Of a stretch of DNA of 47,182 bases, positions 17,025 to 25,872 are shown in pieces. The stretch covers positions 1 through 47,182 of the forward strand of contig JAGRIE010000031.1 of assembly GCA_020443425.1 (NCBI GenBank), given 5' to 3'. A model generated the notes under the pieces. That model did no database searches, was not told the DNA's origin, and worked only from the letters and a program-made list of their open reading frames with translations. Position 1 is the first letter of the stretch. Each line of letters starts with the position of its first letter. The stretch is from Halioglobus sp. GTDB taxonomy: Bacteria > Pseudomonadota > Gammaproteobacteria > Pseudomonadales > Halieaceae. The translations under genes were made by a program, and so were the position numbers.

Positions 17025-18323
17025 ATGGCTGAGTTGTACCTGTTCAGAACCGATCTCCGCCTGCAGGACAATCCCGGCCTGCAGCAACATGCGCGCGCTG
17101 ACGCATTGCTGTGCGTTTACTGCTGGCCACGCCAGCGACCCTGGTGCAACCTGAACGGGCTCGGTGCCCAGCGCGAGCGCTTCCTGCTGGAAAGCCTGCG
17201 ATCCCTGCACCAGGCGTTGCAGGCGCTGGGGCAGGGCTTGCTGGTGCTGCGAATGGACCCGAGAGTGGCCATCCCCCAGCTGGTGGAGCGCTACGGCATC
17301 ACTCGAGTGGGTACCAGTGCGACTCCCGGGTATTACGAGGACCAGCAGCTGCGCAGCGTTACAGGACAGCTTGGTGTGCCCGTTGACGTTCACCCCGGAA
17401 ACACCTTGTTTTCTGCGCAGCAACTGCCCTGGCCCCTGGGCGGCTTGCCGCGCCAGTTCACACCATTCAGGCAGCAGCTGGAGACTATTGCCGCAGAGCC
17501 AGCGCTGTCGCCTCCGGCACAGCTGCCGCCTCTACCCCCGGGCGTCGGCTTTCCCGCGCTGCGGTCGCCCAGCACCATCCCCGATCCGAGTTTTCCCCTG
17601 CGCGGTGGCAGTATTGCCGGTGAGCGCCGGTTGCAGCACTGGATGGTCGATCTTGGCCGGGTCGCTGGCTACAAGCAGACCCGTAGCTACCTCAACGGCC
17701 TCGATGGCTCATCCGTGTTGTCGCCCTGGCTCGCCAATGGTGCGCTATCCGTACGCTGGGTTGCACAGCAGCTTCAGACGTTCGAGGAAGTGGCGGGCGA
17801 GAACGAGTCGACGCGCTGGTTTTTCCAGGAATTGCTATGGCGGGAGTTTTTTCACTGGCGCGCCTTGGCCGATGGGCCGCGACTTTTCTCCAGTGCCGGC
17901 ATCCAGGGCAATAAGCACTTGCGGACGTTTGAGGCCAGGGATTTTGCCCGGTGGTGCCAGGGGGATACTGATTGCGCTCTGGTGAATGCGCTTATGCACC
18001 AGCTCGTGGCGAGTGGCTGGATGAGTAACCGAGGCCGCCAGATAGCCGCCAGCTACCTGGTCAATGAGCTCAACCATGACTGGCGCTACGGTGCCGCGTT
18101 CTTTGAGAAGCACCTGATCGACTATGACGTTGGCAGCAATTATGGGAATTGGCAATATATCGCCGGCGTGGGAACCGACCCACGCGGAGGACGCCACTTC
18201 AATCTGCAAAAACAGGCTGAGATGTATGACCCGGACGGCGAGTTCACCGCCAAATGGGGTGGTCACACACCGTCGCAGCCCCGCTATATCAATGATGCCG
18301 CCGACTGGCCGCTGGACGGTTAG
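17025..18323 (+). CDS. DASH-type cryptochrome / photolyase
   Basis: This 432-residue flavoprotein belongs to the photolyase/cryptochrome superfamily. It starts with LYLFRTDLRLQDNPGL, typical of the antenna-binding alpha/beta domain. Its FAD-binding helical domain ends with DYDVGSNYGNWQYIAGVG followed by TDPRGGRHFNLQKQ, a strong signature of the DASH class. DASH proteins repair cyclobutane dimers in single-stranded DNA and may signal blue light. ATG at 17025 is preferred because TGGAG lies upstream; the frame is open to 16947. It overlaps the DUF3080 gene by about 30 bp, which suggests coupled expression. Confidence 0.93.
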   Translation: MAELYLFRTDLRLQDNPGLQQHARADALLCVYCWPRQRPWCNLNGLGAQRERFLLESLRSLHQALQALGQGLLVLRMDPRVAIPQLVERYGITRVGTSATPGYYEDQQLRSVTGQLGVPVDVHPGNTLFSAQQLPWPLGGLPRQFTPFRQQLETIAAEPALSPPAQLPPLPPGVGFPALRSPSTIPDPSFPLRGGSIAGERRLQHWMVDLGRVAGYKQTRSYLNGLDGSSVLSPWLANGALSVRWVAQQLQTFEEVAGENESTRWFFQELLWREFFHWRALADGPRLFSSAGIQGNKHLRTFEARDFARWCQGDTDCALVNALMHQLVASGWMSNRGRQIAASYLVNELNHDWRYGAAFFEKHLIDYDVGSNYGNWQYIAGVGTDPRGGRHFNLQKQAEMYDPDGEFTAKWGGHTPSQPRYINDAADWPLDG

Positions 18324-19362
18324 CCTTCAGGGTGTCCCCCGTCTCGGCGCAGGGCTGCTTGCCTGCCTGGCGCTGGCCGCCTGCACGGGGGATCCGCCCG
18401 AGGAGCGCCTACGGGACTATCAGGCCCGCTTGTTTCGCACACTCGACATCCCGGCGGGCGACAGTGCCACCGGCAACTATCCCCGCTTCCCCGCGCAGCG
18501 CTATTTGCGGACCGACCCTGCGCGGGAAGTGATCGATATCCTCGACCTTTGGTCGCTCAGGGAGTGCGCGCTGCACAGTGTGTTGGCTGAACGGAACAGC
18601 TCCCTGGGCCGGGTGGCGAGGCCCTCCAGCCGGATGGTCTACGAGCTCGACTTCCTGCGGTTGGCGCCGGCGTGCATTGAACTCCTGCTGCTGTCGGGAA
18701 AAGAGGAACTGGCAGCGACTCTGCGCGATGCCAGCACTCGCAAAGCGGCACGACTGCCCGCGGTGATCTGGCAGGGAGTACTGGGCGGTGCTGAATATCG
18801 GCATTACTGGAAGCTGCCGCAGCGGTTGGGGGATTATCCGGTTGCATCGCGCTATTTCTCGGACCAGGCGCTGGTCACACTGTCCAGCCACGTTCGACGC
18901 TGGCTGGCCGGCGATTACGCTGTGGCGCCCGCCGAGGTTGAGGCCGCACTGCAGCAGCTGGGGAAGGGGGATGGTGGGGCGCTGTACAAGTCACTGATGT
19001 TACAGGCGGCCTACCTTGGGGAGATCGATGAGGCGGTGCGGCACCGTCTGCGGCAAAGTCCGGTGTGCCGCTCTCCCGGCGACAGCAGGGCGGATGTCCT
19101 AGACACGGTTGTGCGAAAATTCTTTATAGGGCGCATACAGCCCTGGTCAGTGCAATTGCAGGGCAGGGCCTATCAGCTGGAGCCCGCGCGCGCCCTTGAG
19201 CAACTGCTGGTTGACGGCGAACCTCAGGCGTTCAGGGTGTGGCGGGAAGAGCGCGATCGCTTGATAGCGGCAGCGCAGCAGGCTCCGCGTGAACATGTGC
19301 AAGCGCTGCTGCCTGTGATGCGCCAGTGCGGATTGGCACCGCAAGTGCAGGCGCCTCCATGA
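18292..19362 (+). CDS. DUF3080 family lipoprotein
   Basis: The likely product is 356 residues with a lipoprotein signal: positive N-terminus, hydrophobic stretch, then LALAAC. The mature part begins EERLRDYQARLFRTLDI, the hallmark of DUF3080, a gammaproteobacterial envelope family of unknown role. ATG at 18292 is selected since it gives a sensible signal peptide; the frame is open further upstream, inside the cryptochrome gene, but that part is out-of-frame cryptochrome sequence. DUF3080 genes commonly stand beside photolyase/cryptochrome genes, which supports the pairing seen here. Confidence 0.85.
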   Translation: MMPPTGRWTVSLQGVPRLGAGLLACLALAACTGDPPEERLRDYQARLFRTLDIPAGDSATGNYPRFPAQRYLRTDPAREVIDILDLWSLRECALHSVLAERNSSLGRVARPSSRMVYELDFLRLAPACIELLLLSGKEELAATLRDASTRKAARLPAVIWQGVLGGAEYRHYWKLPQRLGDYPVASRYFSDQALVTLSSHVRRWLAGDYAVAPAEVEAALQQLGKGDGGALYKSLMLQAAYLGEIDEAVRHRLRQSPVCRSPGDSRADVLDTVVRKFFIGRIQPWSVQLQGRAYQLEPARALEQLLVDGEPQAFRVWREERDRLIAAAQQAPREHVQALLPVMRQCGLAPQVQAPP

Positions 19363-19456
19363 CCCTGTCGGCGGCCTCTGCTCAAAGTGGCATTTGACGG
19401 GTTGGGCGCGGATAGCCTAACGTACGGGGACTTTTCAATTGCACAAGCAGTCCAAT

Positions 19457-20701
19457 ATGGGAAACTCAAACTCTACCGCAACCCGGGGGGCCGTGTTCGC
19501 CCTTCCCGCTATTGCCTTCATCGTATCCTGCAGCAGCTCCTCAGGCTCGTCCCCACCCCCAGTCACACCTGTGGACCCCAAGCTCGAGGCTGATATTGTG
19601 GAGCTGGTGGAGCGCCGGATGGATGAACTCGACCTGCGGGCAGCGATTGTGCGAGTGACTATCGATGGCGAAGAGGTCACGACCTTTGCCCGGGGCGAGT
19701 CGCTGACGGGCGTGCCGGCGACCACTGATATGCATTTTCGCAACGGCGCCGTGGCGATCTCCTACGTTGCCACCCTGCTGCTCACACTCGTCGACGAGGG
19801 GCGGGCCGGGCTCGACGATACCGTCGCGACGTGGCTGCCGGAGATACCGTACGGTGAGCAGGTGACGCTCGGACAACTTGCGCAGATGACGTCTGGCTAT
19901 CCCGACTATGTCATAGGCAATGAGGCATTCGGGGCGCTGCTGTACGACGATCCCTTTCGCCAGTGGCGACCAGAAGAGTTGCTCGCTCTAATCGCCGATG
20001 CCCCGCTGTTCTATGAGCCGGGAAGCAACTGGAATTACGCCCATACAAACTATGTGATCCTCGGCCTCGTGCTGGAGGAAATACTGGGCCAGCCCATCGC
20101 TGACGCAATGGACGAGCGCATCCTCGGGCCTCTCGGGCTCAGCAACACGACTGACCCCGGCACCGCTGCCATTCCCGAGCCTGTACTCCATGCGTTCTCC
20201 TCCGAGCGCCGCGACCATCTCGGGGTTTCAGCCGGTACGCCGTTCTACGAGGAGACGACCTTCTGGAATCCATCCTGGACCATCACGCACGGGGCCATCC
20301 AGACGACAAATATCCATGATCTCAATACCACGGCGCGCGCAATCTCCAACGGCGTGTTGTTGTCGCCTGAGTCGCACCAACTGATGGTCTCAACCGATCT
20401 CAGGGGCTTCGGCTCGCCGATCGAGGGTTGCCCGACGTGCTTCGAACAGTCCGTGGGTTACAGTTACGGGCTGGGGATTATCACCACCGGGAACTGGTTG
20501 GCGCAGAACCCGATGTTTGCAGGCGAGGCCGCTGCCTTCGGCTACCTGCCCTCCAGGGATGTGGCGATCGCAGTCGCGGTCACTTTCAGTGAGGAGGCGT
20601 TTGACGAGGACGGGAACCCGCCACCGAATCGGGCAGATTCGCTCTGGCGTGAAATCGGCGAGCTCATCGTGCCTGACGACGCGCCGCCCATCAGGCGGTA
20701 G
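19457..20701 (+). CDS. Beta-lactamase-fold (class C/S12) lipoprotein lacking catalytic motifs
   Basis: The 414-residue protein has a lipobox FIVSC (C25) and an S12/class C beta-lactamase fold: DMHFRNGAVAISYVATLL, LTLVDEGRAGLDDTVATWLP, LAQMTSGYPDY and NWNYAHTNYVILGLVLE. In active members the first block is FRxGSxTK. Here SxxK is replaced by A98-V-A-I101, so nucleophile and general base are missing. YxN has become Y194-A-H, and the HxG block near 357 reads GEAAAFGY. It is probably a binding or structural pseudoenzyme, not a peptidase or lactamase. ATG at 19457 is chosen; TTG 18 bases upstream is possible. Confidence 0.8.
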   Translation: MGNSNSTATRGAVFALPAIAFIVSCSSSSGSSPPPVTPVDPKLEADIVELVERRMDELDLRAAIVRVTIDGEEVTTFARGESLTGVPATTDMHFRNGAVAISYVATLLLTLVDEGRAGLDDTVATWLPEIPYGEQVTLGQLAQMTSGYPDYVIGNEAFGALLYDDPFRQWRPEELLALIADAPLFYEPGSNWNYAHTNYVILGLVLEEILGQPIADAMDERILGPLGLSNTTDPGTAAIPEPVLHAFSSERRDHLGVSAGTPFYEETTFWNPSWTITHGAIQTTNIHDLNTTARAISNGVLLSPESHQLMVSTDLRGFGSPIEGCPTCFEQSVGYSYGLGIITTGNWLAQNPMFAGEAAAFGYLPSRDVAIAVAVTFSEEAFDEDGNPPPNRADSLWREIGELIVPDDAPPIRR

Positions 20702-20818
20702 AGGAATTGTCGCCGTTCCCTGACTTTGAATAACGGGTGTCAAACAGCGCCACGCCAGATGCCTCGGTGATGTGGTTGATAGCGGCAGCCGTCATACAGT
20801 CGGTGGTGTGCGCAATCC

Positions 20819-21271
20819 TCAGGCGAGCGTGAATAATCCCTTCATGGCTCCCGTCAGCAGTACCGCGAAACCGCCTATCTCAGCGGCAGCCAGCGTCCAC
20901 ATAAAGATCACCATTTGTGTGTCGGGAATGGTTGAGCGGCCGAGGACATGCGGCTTCTGAAGCTGGTTATCCGTGTCTCGCAGATAGCCATGTACGGCAT
21001 AGGCAAACACGGCATTCGCAAAGAATGCGATGGGTGCCAGTGTGGCCCAGAAATTGACAGCAGGAGACCACACAGACAACTCCGCGAACTTGGCCAGTAC
21101 CAGACAGGCGAAGCTGTACATCAGTGAGGCTCGGTGGCAGACATCGACATACACTGGAGCCTGTGCGTTGTCACTGCGCGCAATACAGATGTATTTCCAC
21201 AGGCCGGTAAGCAGGCCGGTGAGAAAGAACAGGCCGCAGGATACGATCGCGAGTTTGACTGCCGGTTCCAT
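20819..21271 (-). CDS. Four-helix integral membrane protein, unknown
   Basis: The 150-residue protein has four hydrophobic segments, at about 4-26, 47-62, 71-94 and 121-142. ATG at 21271 follows GGAG at a suitable distance. I do not recognise the family. It has a conserved-looking DVCHRASLMYSFACLVLAKF segment. The gene stands alone between the pseudo-beta-lactamase gene and a divergent hypothetical gene, so no function can be inferred. Confidence 0.65.
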   Translation of the reverse strand: MEPAVKLAIVSCGLFFLTGLLTGLWKYICIARSDNAQAPVYVDVCHRASLMYSFACLVLAKFAELSVWSPAVNFWATLAPIAFFANAVFAYAVHGYLRDTDNQLQKPHVLGRSTIPDTQMVIFMWTLAAAEIGGFAVLLTGAMKGLFTLA

Positions 21272-21538
21272 AGAGACTCCATATCGAGTGTTGGGTAGCG
21301 CCCACACTACAATAGAACTTGAGCTTCGTCCTGACTAAGTTGACTGCTGTTTTGCCTGGCCTTATTGCGTATCCAGGCCTGTTCGAACTTGGCGAGCGCT
21401 ACGCGTGCGCTGAGCTGTACACCGGCTTGAAAATAATACCTGTGCATTTCTACAGTGATGTGTAAGGCGCTGCCTTCGCCTATATTCCAATTGCATATCT
21501 GGTATCGACAGCACCAGGGGGTATCCCGAGGAGAGCCA

Positions 21539-22138
21539 ATGTCAGAGAACCTATCGCCGTATCGTGTCGGCAATATCATCTACGCCGATTTCGGCCGAAT
21601 CCCGTCATGGGGGACAGACAGGGAAGGGAGGCAGGCACCAGAGGGCCTGTGGCAGACCTCGGAGGCCGCGTACCTGAAAGCCATCGACAGTCCTGACCAG
21701 TTAGGCCCCGATTCCAGGGCGGCCCTGGTACTGGCCCTGACCAAACTGCTGGACGCGGAGTCGGATGGTGAGCGTTGTGCGCTACTCGCTTTGCGCCTGG
21801 CGACGATTGAGCAGCAAATGGCCGTGACGGATTGCGTCGAAAAGCCGGACGCCAAACGGTTTTTGGCAGACCAGAGTCTGGAGCACCTCGAATCTGTGCT
21901 CGATTACGTGGCGGGTGGCGTGCAATTCATAGAGGATGGTGAACAACTCGTTGTGGCGCCCGCTGCGATTTATATACGAATGGCGGTAGCCCATCTATTA
22001 GTCGGGGATCAGTCCGAAGCGGCGATGTGTATTGACTCCGCTGAAAAATCTCTCGCTTATCTCAACTTTGATGGCGCTGAGTGGGTCAGGGGCAAGCTCC
22101 TGGAGCAGATCAGGGATTTGCGTCAACGGCTATGCTAG
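21539..22138 (+). CDS. Hypothetical cytosolic protein
   Basis: This 199-residue soluble protein has no signal peptide or membrane segment. ATG at 21539 follows a good ribosome binding site, GAGGAG, five bases upstream. The sequence is mostly helical, and the C-terminal part (IYIRMAVAHLLVGDQSEAAM to DLRQRL) suggests an alpha-solenoid or TPR-like end. I do not recognise it. It starts about 270 bp from the divergent membrane protein gene. Confidence 0.62.
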   Translation: MSENLSPYRVGNIIYADFGRIPSWGTDREGRQAPEGLWQTSEAAYLKAIDSPDQLGPDSRAALVLALTKLLDAESDGERCALLALRLATIEQQMAVTDCVEKPDAKRFLADQSLEHLESVLDYVAGGVQFIEDGEQLVVAPAAIYIRMAVAHLLVGDQSEAAMCIDSAEKSLAYLNFDGAEWVRGKLLEQIRDLRQRLC

Positions 22139-22213
22139 GGCTTGGCGGAAAGCAGAAGACAGGTTTGGTGAGGGGGAGTCGAGGGGTACGGTCATCGCTT
22201 TCCATGGAGACTT

Positions 22214-22669
22214 TCAGGTGTCTCCTGCCGCTTGCCGGGACACCACTCCAACCCGCTCAAGAAACGCTTCAGGTACCGGCACCACGCACGTTCTCTGGTA
22301 ATCGAAGAACAACAGCGTCGTCACCACCCGCGCCATTTCACAATCCCGGCTCAGGTTGCTGATGCGGTAAACCAGCTCAAAGCTTTTCTCGCGCAGATTG
22401 TCCACGGCCAGCTCAATCCGCAGCTCATCGCCGTATTTGGCCTCGGCGAGATACTGTACCTCCGAGTAGCCCATGATCAATCCCGCGTCCTCGAAGGCGA
22501 TGGCGTCGTCATAGCCGAGGTGATTGATGAACCGCAGTTGGGTCTCCATCGCGATGGGGAGCACGCGGTCCGCACCGAGATGATTGACGGAGTTTACATC
22601 GGAATAGAGAACCCTGTAGTCGCTGGAAAATATGAACCTGGGGGGCAGTTCTATGGTCTTTCTGGGCAT
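22214..22669 (-). CDS. Hotdog-fold acyl-CoA thioesterase
   Basis: The 151-residue protein is a 4-hydroxybenzoyl-CoA-thioesterase-type hotdog protein. It carries YRVLYSDVNSVNHLGADR, where the D-x-N-x-x-x-H pattern is the usual active-site region, and later LIMGYSEVQYLAEAKYGDEL. Such enzymes hydrolyse acyl-CoA or acyl-ACP thioesters; the chain specificity cannot be read. It is next to the glutaredoxin-like gene on the same strand, 26 bp apart, and is likely cotranscribed with it. Confidence 0.82.
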   Translation of the reverse strand: MPRKTIELPPRFIFSSDYRVLYSDVNSVNHLGADRVLPIAMETQLRFINHLGYDDAIAFEDAGLIMGYSEVQYLAEAKYGDELRIELAVDNLREKSFELVYRISNLSRDCEMARVVTTLLFFDYQRTCVVPVPEAFLERVGVVSRQAAGDT

Positions 22670-22695
22670 TGAGGTCGCTTCAGTGGATGGTCGTG

Positions 22696-23073
22696 TCAGG
22701 GTTGGGTGGCTGCCGGAAAGCGTTCAGACAGGTAGTGGATGATGGCATTGGATTCATACATCCACTGCGCTTGACCGGCCTCATCCTCTATCCGCAGGCA
22801 GGGCACTTTGAGCTGCCCACCGCCGGCCAGAAGTTCCTCGCGGGCACCTGGAGCGCGCTTCACGTCTCTGGTACCTATTGTTAAGGCCTGGCGCTTCATG
22901 GCCCGGCGCACTTTGACGCAGAACGGGCAGGCCGCGTACTGGTACAGGGTGAGCTTGTTCGCCTGCTGGTCAATCGCCGCCTGTTGCTGGCGGTCGCGTT
23001 TGACGGCCCGGGGCGGAAAGGCCCAGTCGAAGAACAATATGAGTTTGCCGAGGATGAGGCGGATGATGGCCAT
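22696..23073 (-). CDS. Membrane-anchored glutaredoxin-like protein
   Basis: This 125-residue protein starts with a short hydrophobic N-terminal stretch and basic stop (residues 4-29), then a glutaredoxin/GST-N fold. The active site is C49-P-F-C52, the cis-proline is P91 in KVPCL, and the end is YESNAIIHYLSERF. It should act as a thiol-disulfide oxidoreductase, at the cytoplasmic face if the N-terminus is an anchor. The start has AGGA seven bases upstream. It sits upstream of the thioesterase gene. Confidence 0.82.
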   Translation of the reverse strand: MAIIRLILGKLILFFDWAFPPRAVKRDRQQQAAIDQQANKLTLYQYAACPFCVKVRRAMKRQALTIGTRDVKRAPGAREELLAGGGQLKVPCLRIEDEAGQAQWMYESNAIIHYLSERFPAATQP

Positions 23074-23185
23074 TGGGTATTCCTGCAGTTGGCTATGATT
23101 GAGCGCACGACCCCGGGATGACGAGTGTCGCCCATGTGCTGGGTATTGCCGGACGCTCCAAGCGGTTATATGTCTATGAAATCAG

Positions 23186-23224
23186 TGGGCCCAGAAGGGC
23201 TGGAACCCTGGACCCGCCGGTTAG
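23186..23224 (-). other. tRNA 3'-half-like remnant
   Basis: On the minus strand the sequence reads like the T-arm and acceptor end of a tRNA: CCAGGGTTCCAGCCCTT with a TTC-containing loop, followed by TGGGCCCA. No matching 5' half or anticodon arm is present within about 70 bp, and the terminal CCA is absent. It could be a decayed tRNA or old attachment site, or coincidence. Confidence 0.2.
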
Positions 23225-23294
23225 GGGGAGCAGGGACCCTGACGACCCCAACCCCGAAGTCGAACAATTGTAACAGGTTTTTCTGGCATCATTG

Positions 23295-25445
23295 TCAGGG
23301 CTTATAGTCATTGCAGTCATAAGTGGTCTGCGACGCAAACATGGCTTCCATATCGGCACGGATCGGTGGCAGCTGCAGAATGGGCACGTTTGCCGGTGCG
23401 CCAAACCAGCACTGTATTGCCCAGGGAAATCCCTCTTCTGCGGGTTGTATGGGCTGGCTCTTGTAGATTTGCTCGGTGAGCTTCCGGCGATCAAACCGAA
23501 AATCCATTGTGTGGCCAAATTCGTGAATTACCTGGTCGAAAGTGCGCGGGCTTGTGTCGTCCTTACGGGTGGCGACCCCGTTTTTACAGATCATCTGCTC
23601 CGTGATCCAAACCAGGTTCGGTCCGCCACCACCTCTCAGAAAATCGTTGTCGGCCGCCGAGCGGCCGTTGTCGCCAATGCCGGGAAGCTGAGCCAGTTCC
23701 GCGCTTGATTCGCCATTGGTGATTGCCACCTTGACCCAGTTCAGGTTCGACTTGGGGTATGCCGGTGTCAGTCGAGCTGTCATGTCAGTGTAGATTTTTT
23801 TCACTATATCCATTGCGGAATCGCTGACTTTACTCGTTCCGTTGATGAAAATGCGTGGGCTATCGATGACTCTGCACTTGGCATATCCTGGATCGGGCGT
23901 ACATTTGCCATTTTCATAAGGCGGCAATGGCAGCTTCTCTGACTGTGCAGGCGGAGCCGCGGGCGCTTCGTTACTGGACCAGGTAGTCTGGCCCGAGGGT
24001 GACACCACCTTCAGCATTGCGTTCTCCAGCGTGAGGAAGGAGTTGCTCGCCGCATCGCTTCCGACAGGTGTCCACAGTATGTCACCCTTCGCGTCACCGG
24101 CGACCAGGCGCCCGTCTGCCAGCAGCTTGACCTGTTTCACGTTTTGGTAGGTCACCTGTTGTTTATTCAAGCCCCATAAGAACCTGTCCCCGACGACAGC
24201 TTTGATGACCAGATTGCCATCCGGGGAGAACTGCAAATAACTCAGCCCATCCGGTGAGGCATATTTCTTGCCTGGCACGATAGACTGTCCAGGACGTATT
24301 GGGAAACCGGTAGCCGGGCCCGAGTCGGGCTGAGTTGCCTGCGGTGAGGGGGCGACAGGCGTGTTCACGGGGACGGTTTGCGTCACAGCGGCTGGCGCAG
24401 GGGCGGTATTGGGCTGCGGCGCGGGAGCGCTCGCCTCGGCCAGGTTCCCGTTGCCGGCACAATTCTCGACGGCATCGCTCGTGTTGCCATTGCTCGACCA
24501 ACTGACACCGCCTGCATTCCCCTGTGACCGGCAGGCAACCATCTGCAGTGTGCCATCGCTCTTGAGACGTAGCGTCGCTGGTCCACTGGGCTGCCCGGGG
24601 GCCGCTTGCCACAGAATGTTCGCATTTTGATCGCGAACATTCAGGTTGCCATCGATAACGTCGACAAACTGTGCGCGTGAAAGCTGATCGCTCAACTTGT
24701 CCAGTCCCCAGACATAGCTGCCGTCTTTGGTGTAAACCACCAAATTGCCATCTTGCTGGAATACCAGGTAGTGATTACCAGATTCGGAATAGTATTTGGG
24801 TGACCCGCGGGAGATGATAGCGTCACTTTTCCCCCAGATCGATTCCGGACTCCCTGGAGCTACAGGGGTTGGCGTAGCCGCGTTACTGGGCTGTGTGACG
24901 TGAGCACTCACCTCAGCCAGATTCCCGTTGCCGGCACAATTCTCGACGGCATCGCTTGTGTTGCCATTGCTCGACCAACTGACTCCGCCTGCATTCCCCT
25001 GTGACCGGCAGGTATACATCTGTAGTGTGCCATCGCTCTTGAGACGTAGCGTCGCTGCTCCACTGGGCTGCCCGGGGACCGCCTGCCAGAGCAGGTTTGC
25101 GTTCTGATCGCGAACATTCAGGTTCCCGTCGATGAAGTCGATAAACTGCGCGCGTGCAAGCTGATTGGAGACCTTGTCCAGCCCCCAAATATAGGTGCCG
25201 TCTTGGCTGTACACCACCAGGTTGCCATCATCCTGGAACACCAGGTAGTGATTGCCGGATTCGGAATAGTACCGGGGTGACCCGCGGGTGATGATGGCGC
25301 CACTGTTACCCCAGACCGATGTCGGATTTTCCACATGGGATCCGGCCTGGGCGACGGCCGGATTCGGCAACAACACGCTGAGCGCCGCTACTGTGGCGAA
25401 AACGGTGAAAGCGGCTTTTAGGGTGAATGTTGCGGCTTTTCTCAT
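23295..25445 (-). CDS. Secreted bulb-type lectin repeat protein with a zinc-metallopeptidase domain
   Basis: The 716-residue protein has a signal peptide ending near AVAQA. Two near-identical bulb-type (monocot mannose-binding) lectin modules follow, at about residues 45-160 and 205-320; a diverged third one is near 385-490. Modules one and two keep QxDxNxVxY as QDDGNLVVY and QQDGNLVVY, the mannose-site motif. Proline-rich linkers separate the modules. The C-terminal part has the zinc motif HEFGH (641-645) in DQVIHEFGHTMDF. I infer a secreted metallopeptidase or related hydrolase aimed at mannose-rich glycans. GAGGT precedes the start by seven bases. It is not a lectin-like bacteriocin of the LlpA type, because it carries the extra peptidase end. 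Confidence 0.83.
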   Translation of the reverse strand: MRKAATFTLKAAFTVFATVAALSVLLPNPAVAQAGSHVENPTSVWGNSGAIITRGSPRYYSESGNHYLVFQDDGNLVVYSQDGTYIWGLDKVSNQLARAQFIDFIDGNLNVRDQNANLLWQAVPGQPSGAATLRLKSDGTLQMYTCRSQGNAGGVSWSSNGNTSDAVENCAGNGNLAEVSAHVTQPSNAATPTPVAPGSPESIWGKSDAIISRGSPKYYSESGNHYLVFQQDGNLVVYTKDGSYVWGLDKLSDQLSRAQFVDVIDGNLNVRDQNANILWQAAPGQPSGPATLRLKSDGTLQMVACRSQGNAGGVSWSSNGNTSDAVENCAGNGNLAEASAPAPQPNTAPAPAAVTQTVPVNTPVAPSPQATQPDSGPATGFPIRPGQSIVPGKKYASPDGLSYLQFSPDGNLVIKAVVGDRFLWGLNKQQVTYQNVKQVKLLADGRLVAGDAKGDILWTPVGSDAASNSFLTLENAMLKVVSPSGQTTWSSNEAPAAPPAQSEKLPLPPYENGKCTPDPGYAKCRVIDSPRIFINGTSKVSDSAMDIVKKIYTDMTARLTPAYPKSNLNWVKVAITNGESSAELAQLPGIGDNGRSAADNDFLRGGGGPNLVWITEQMICKNGVATRKDDTSPRTFDQVIHEFGHTMDFRFDRRKLTEQIYKSQPIQPAEEGFPWAIQCWFGAPANVPILQLPPIRADMEAMFASQTTYDCNDYKP
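24430..24848 (-). repeat. Direct repeat unit A, lectin module coding DNA
   Basis: A 419-bp unit encoding the second lectin module. It is nearly identical to the unit 477 bp further on, differing mainly at isolated bases. Confidence 0.85.
24907..25325 (-). repeat. Direct repeat unit B, lectin module coding DNA
   Basis: The partner of the 24430-24848 unit, offset by exactly 477 bp (159 codons), so the reading frame is kept. It encodes the first lectin module. Confidence 0.85.
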
Positions 25446-25872
25446 GCGGGTGACCTCTATTTATTATTCAATCTGAAATTGCCTGAAAAAAAATGGATCG
25501 CGGCCCCAATAGGCTCGGCACGAGTCCCGAGGTCGAATTTCTGGCGAAAACTAACGACAAAAGAAACAACAGCGTAATGTCAAACGATAACGAACACCAG
25601 CCAAGTTTGAGTAGAAGGCGAAGTAGATTGGAGTGAAAGGCTGCGGTTGCTGGCCCGTGGAATCATCAGGGTTAACCTATTGGTGCGTACCCCGGTGAGC
25701 GCAGTGATCCCCCTCGTCGTACCGTCAGAATGTCTAGAGGACGCATTTCTTTCTAGCATTGGGTGGCTCGGGCCGTTGCTATATACTTGAGGCATTGCAG
25801 TATCAATTTGATGTCGATGTTCACTGAAACCAGTGGCTCGACGGTTGGCAGGACGCACGGGTGGGTTCATAG
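25446..25872. other. 427-bp intergenic region between two exported-protein genes
   Basis: Divergent promoter region of the lectin-metallopeptidase gene (minus strand) and the DUF11 gene (plus strand). I see no credible gene, RNA or clear operator. A long minus-strand open frame here has no family signal and is likely spurious. Confidence 0.4.
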
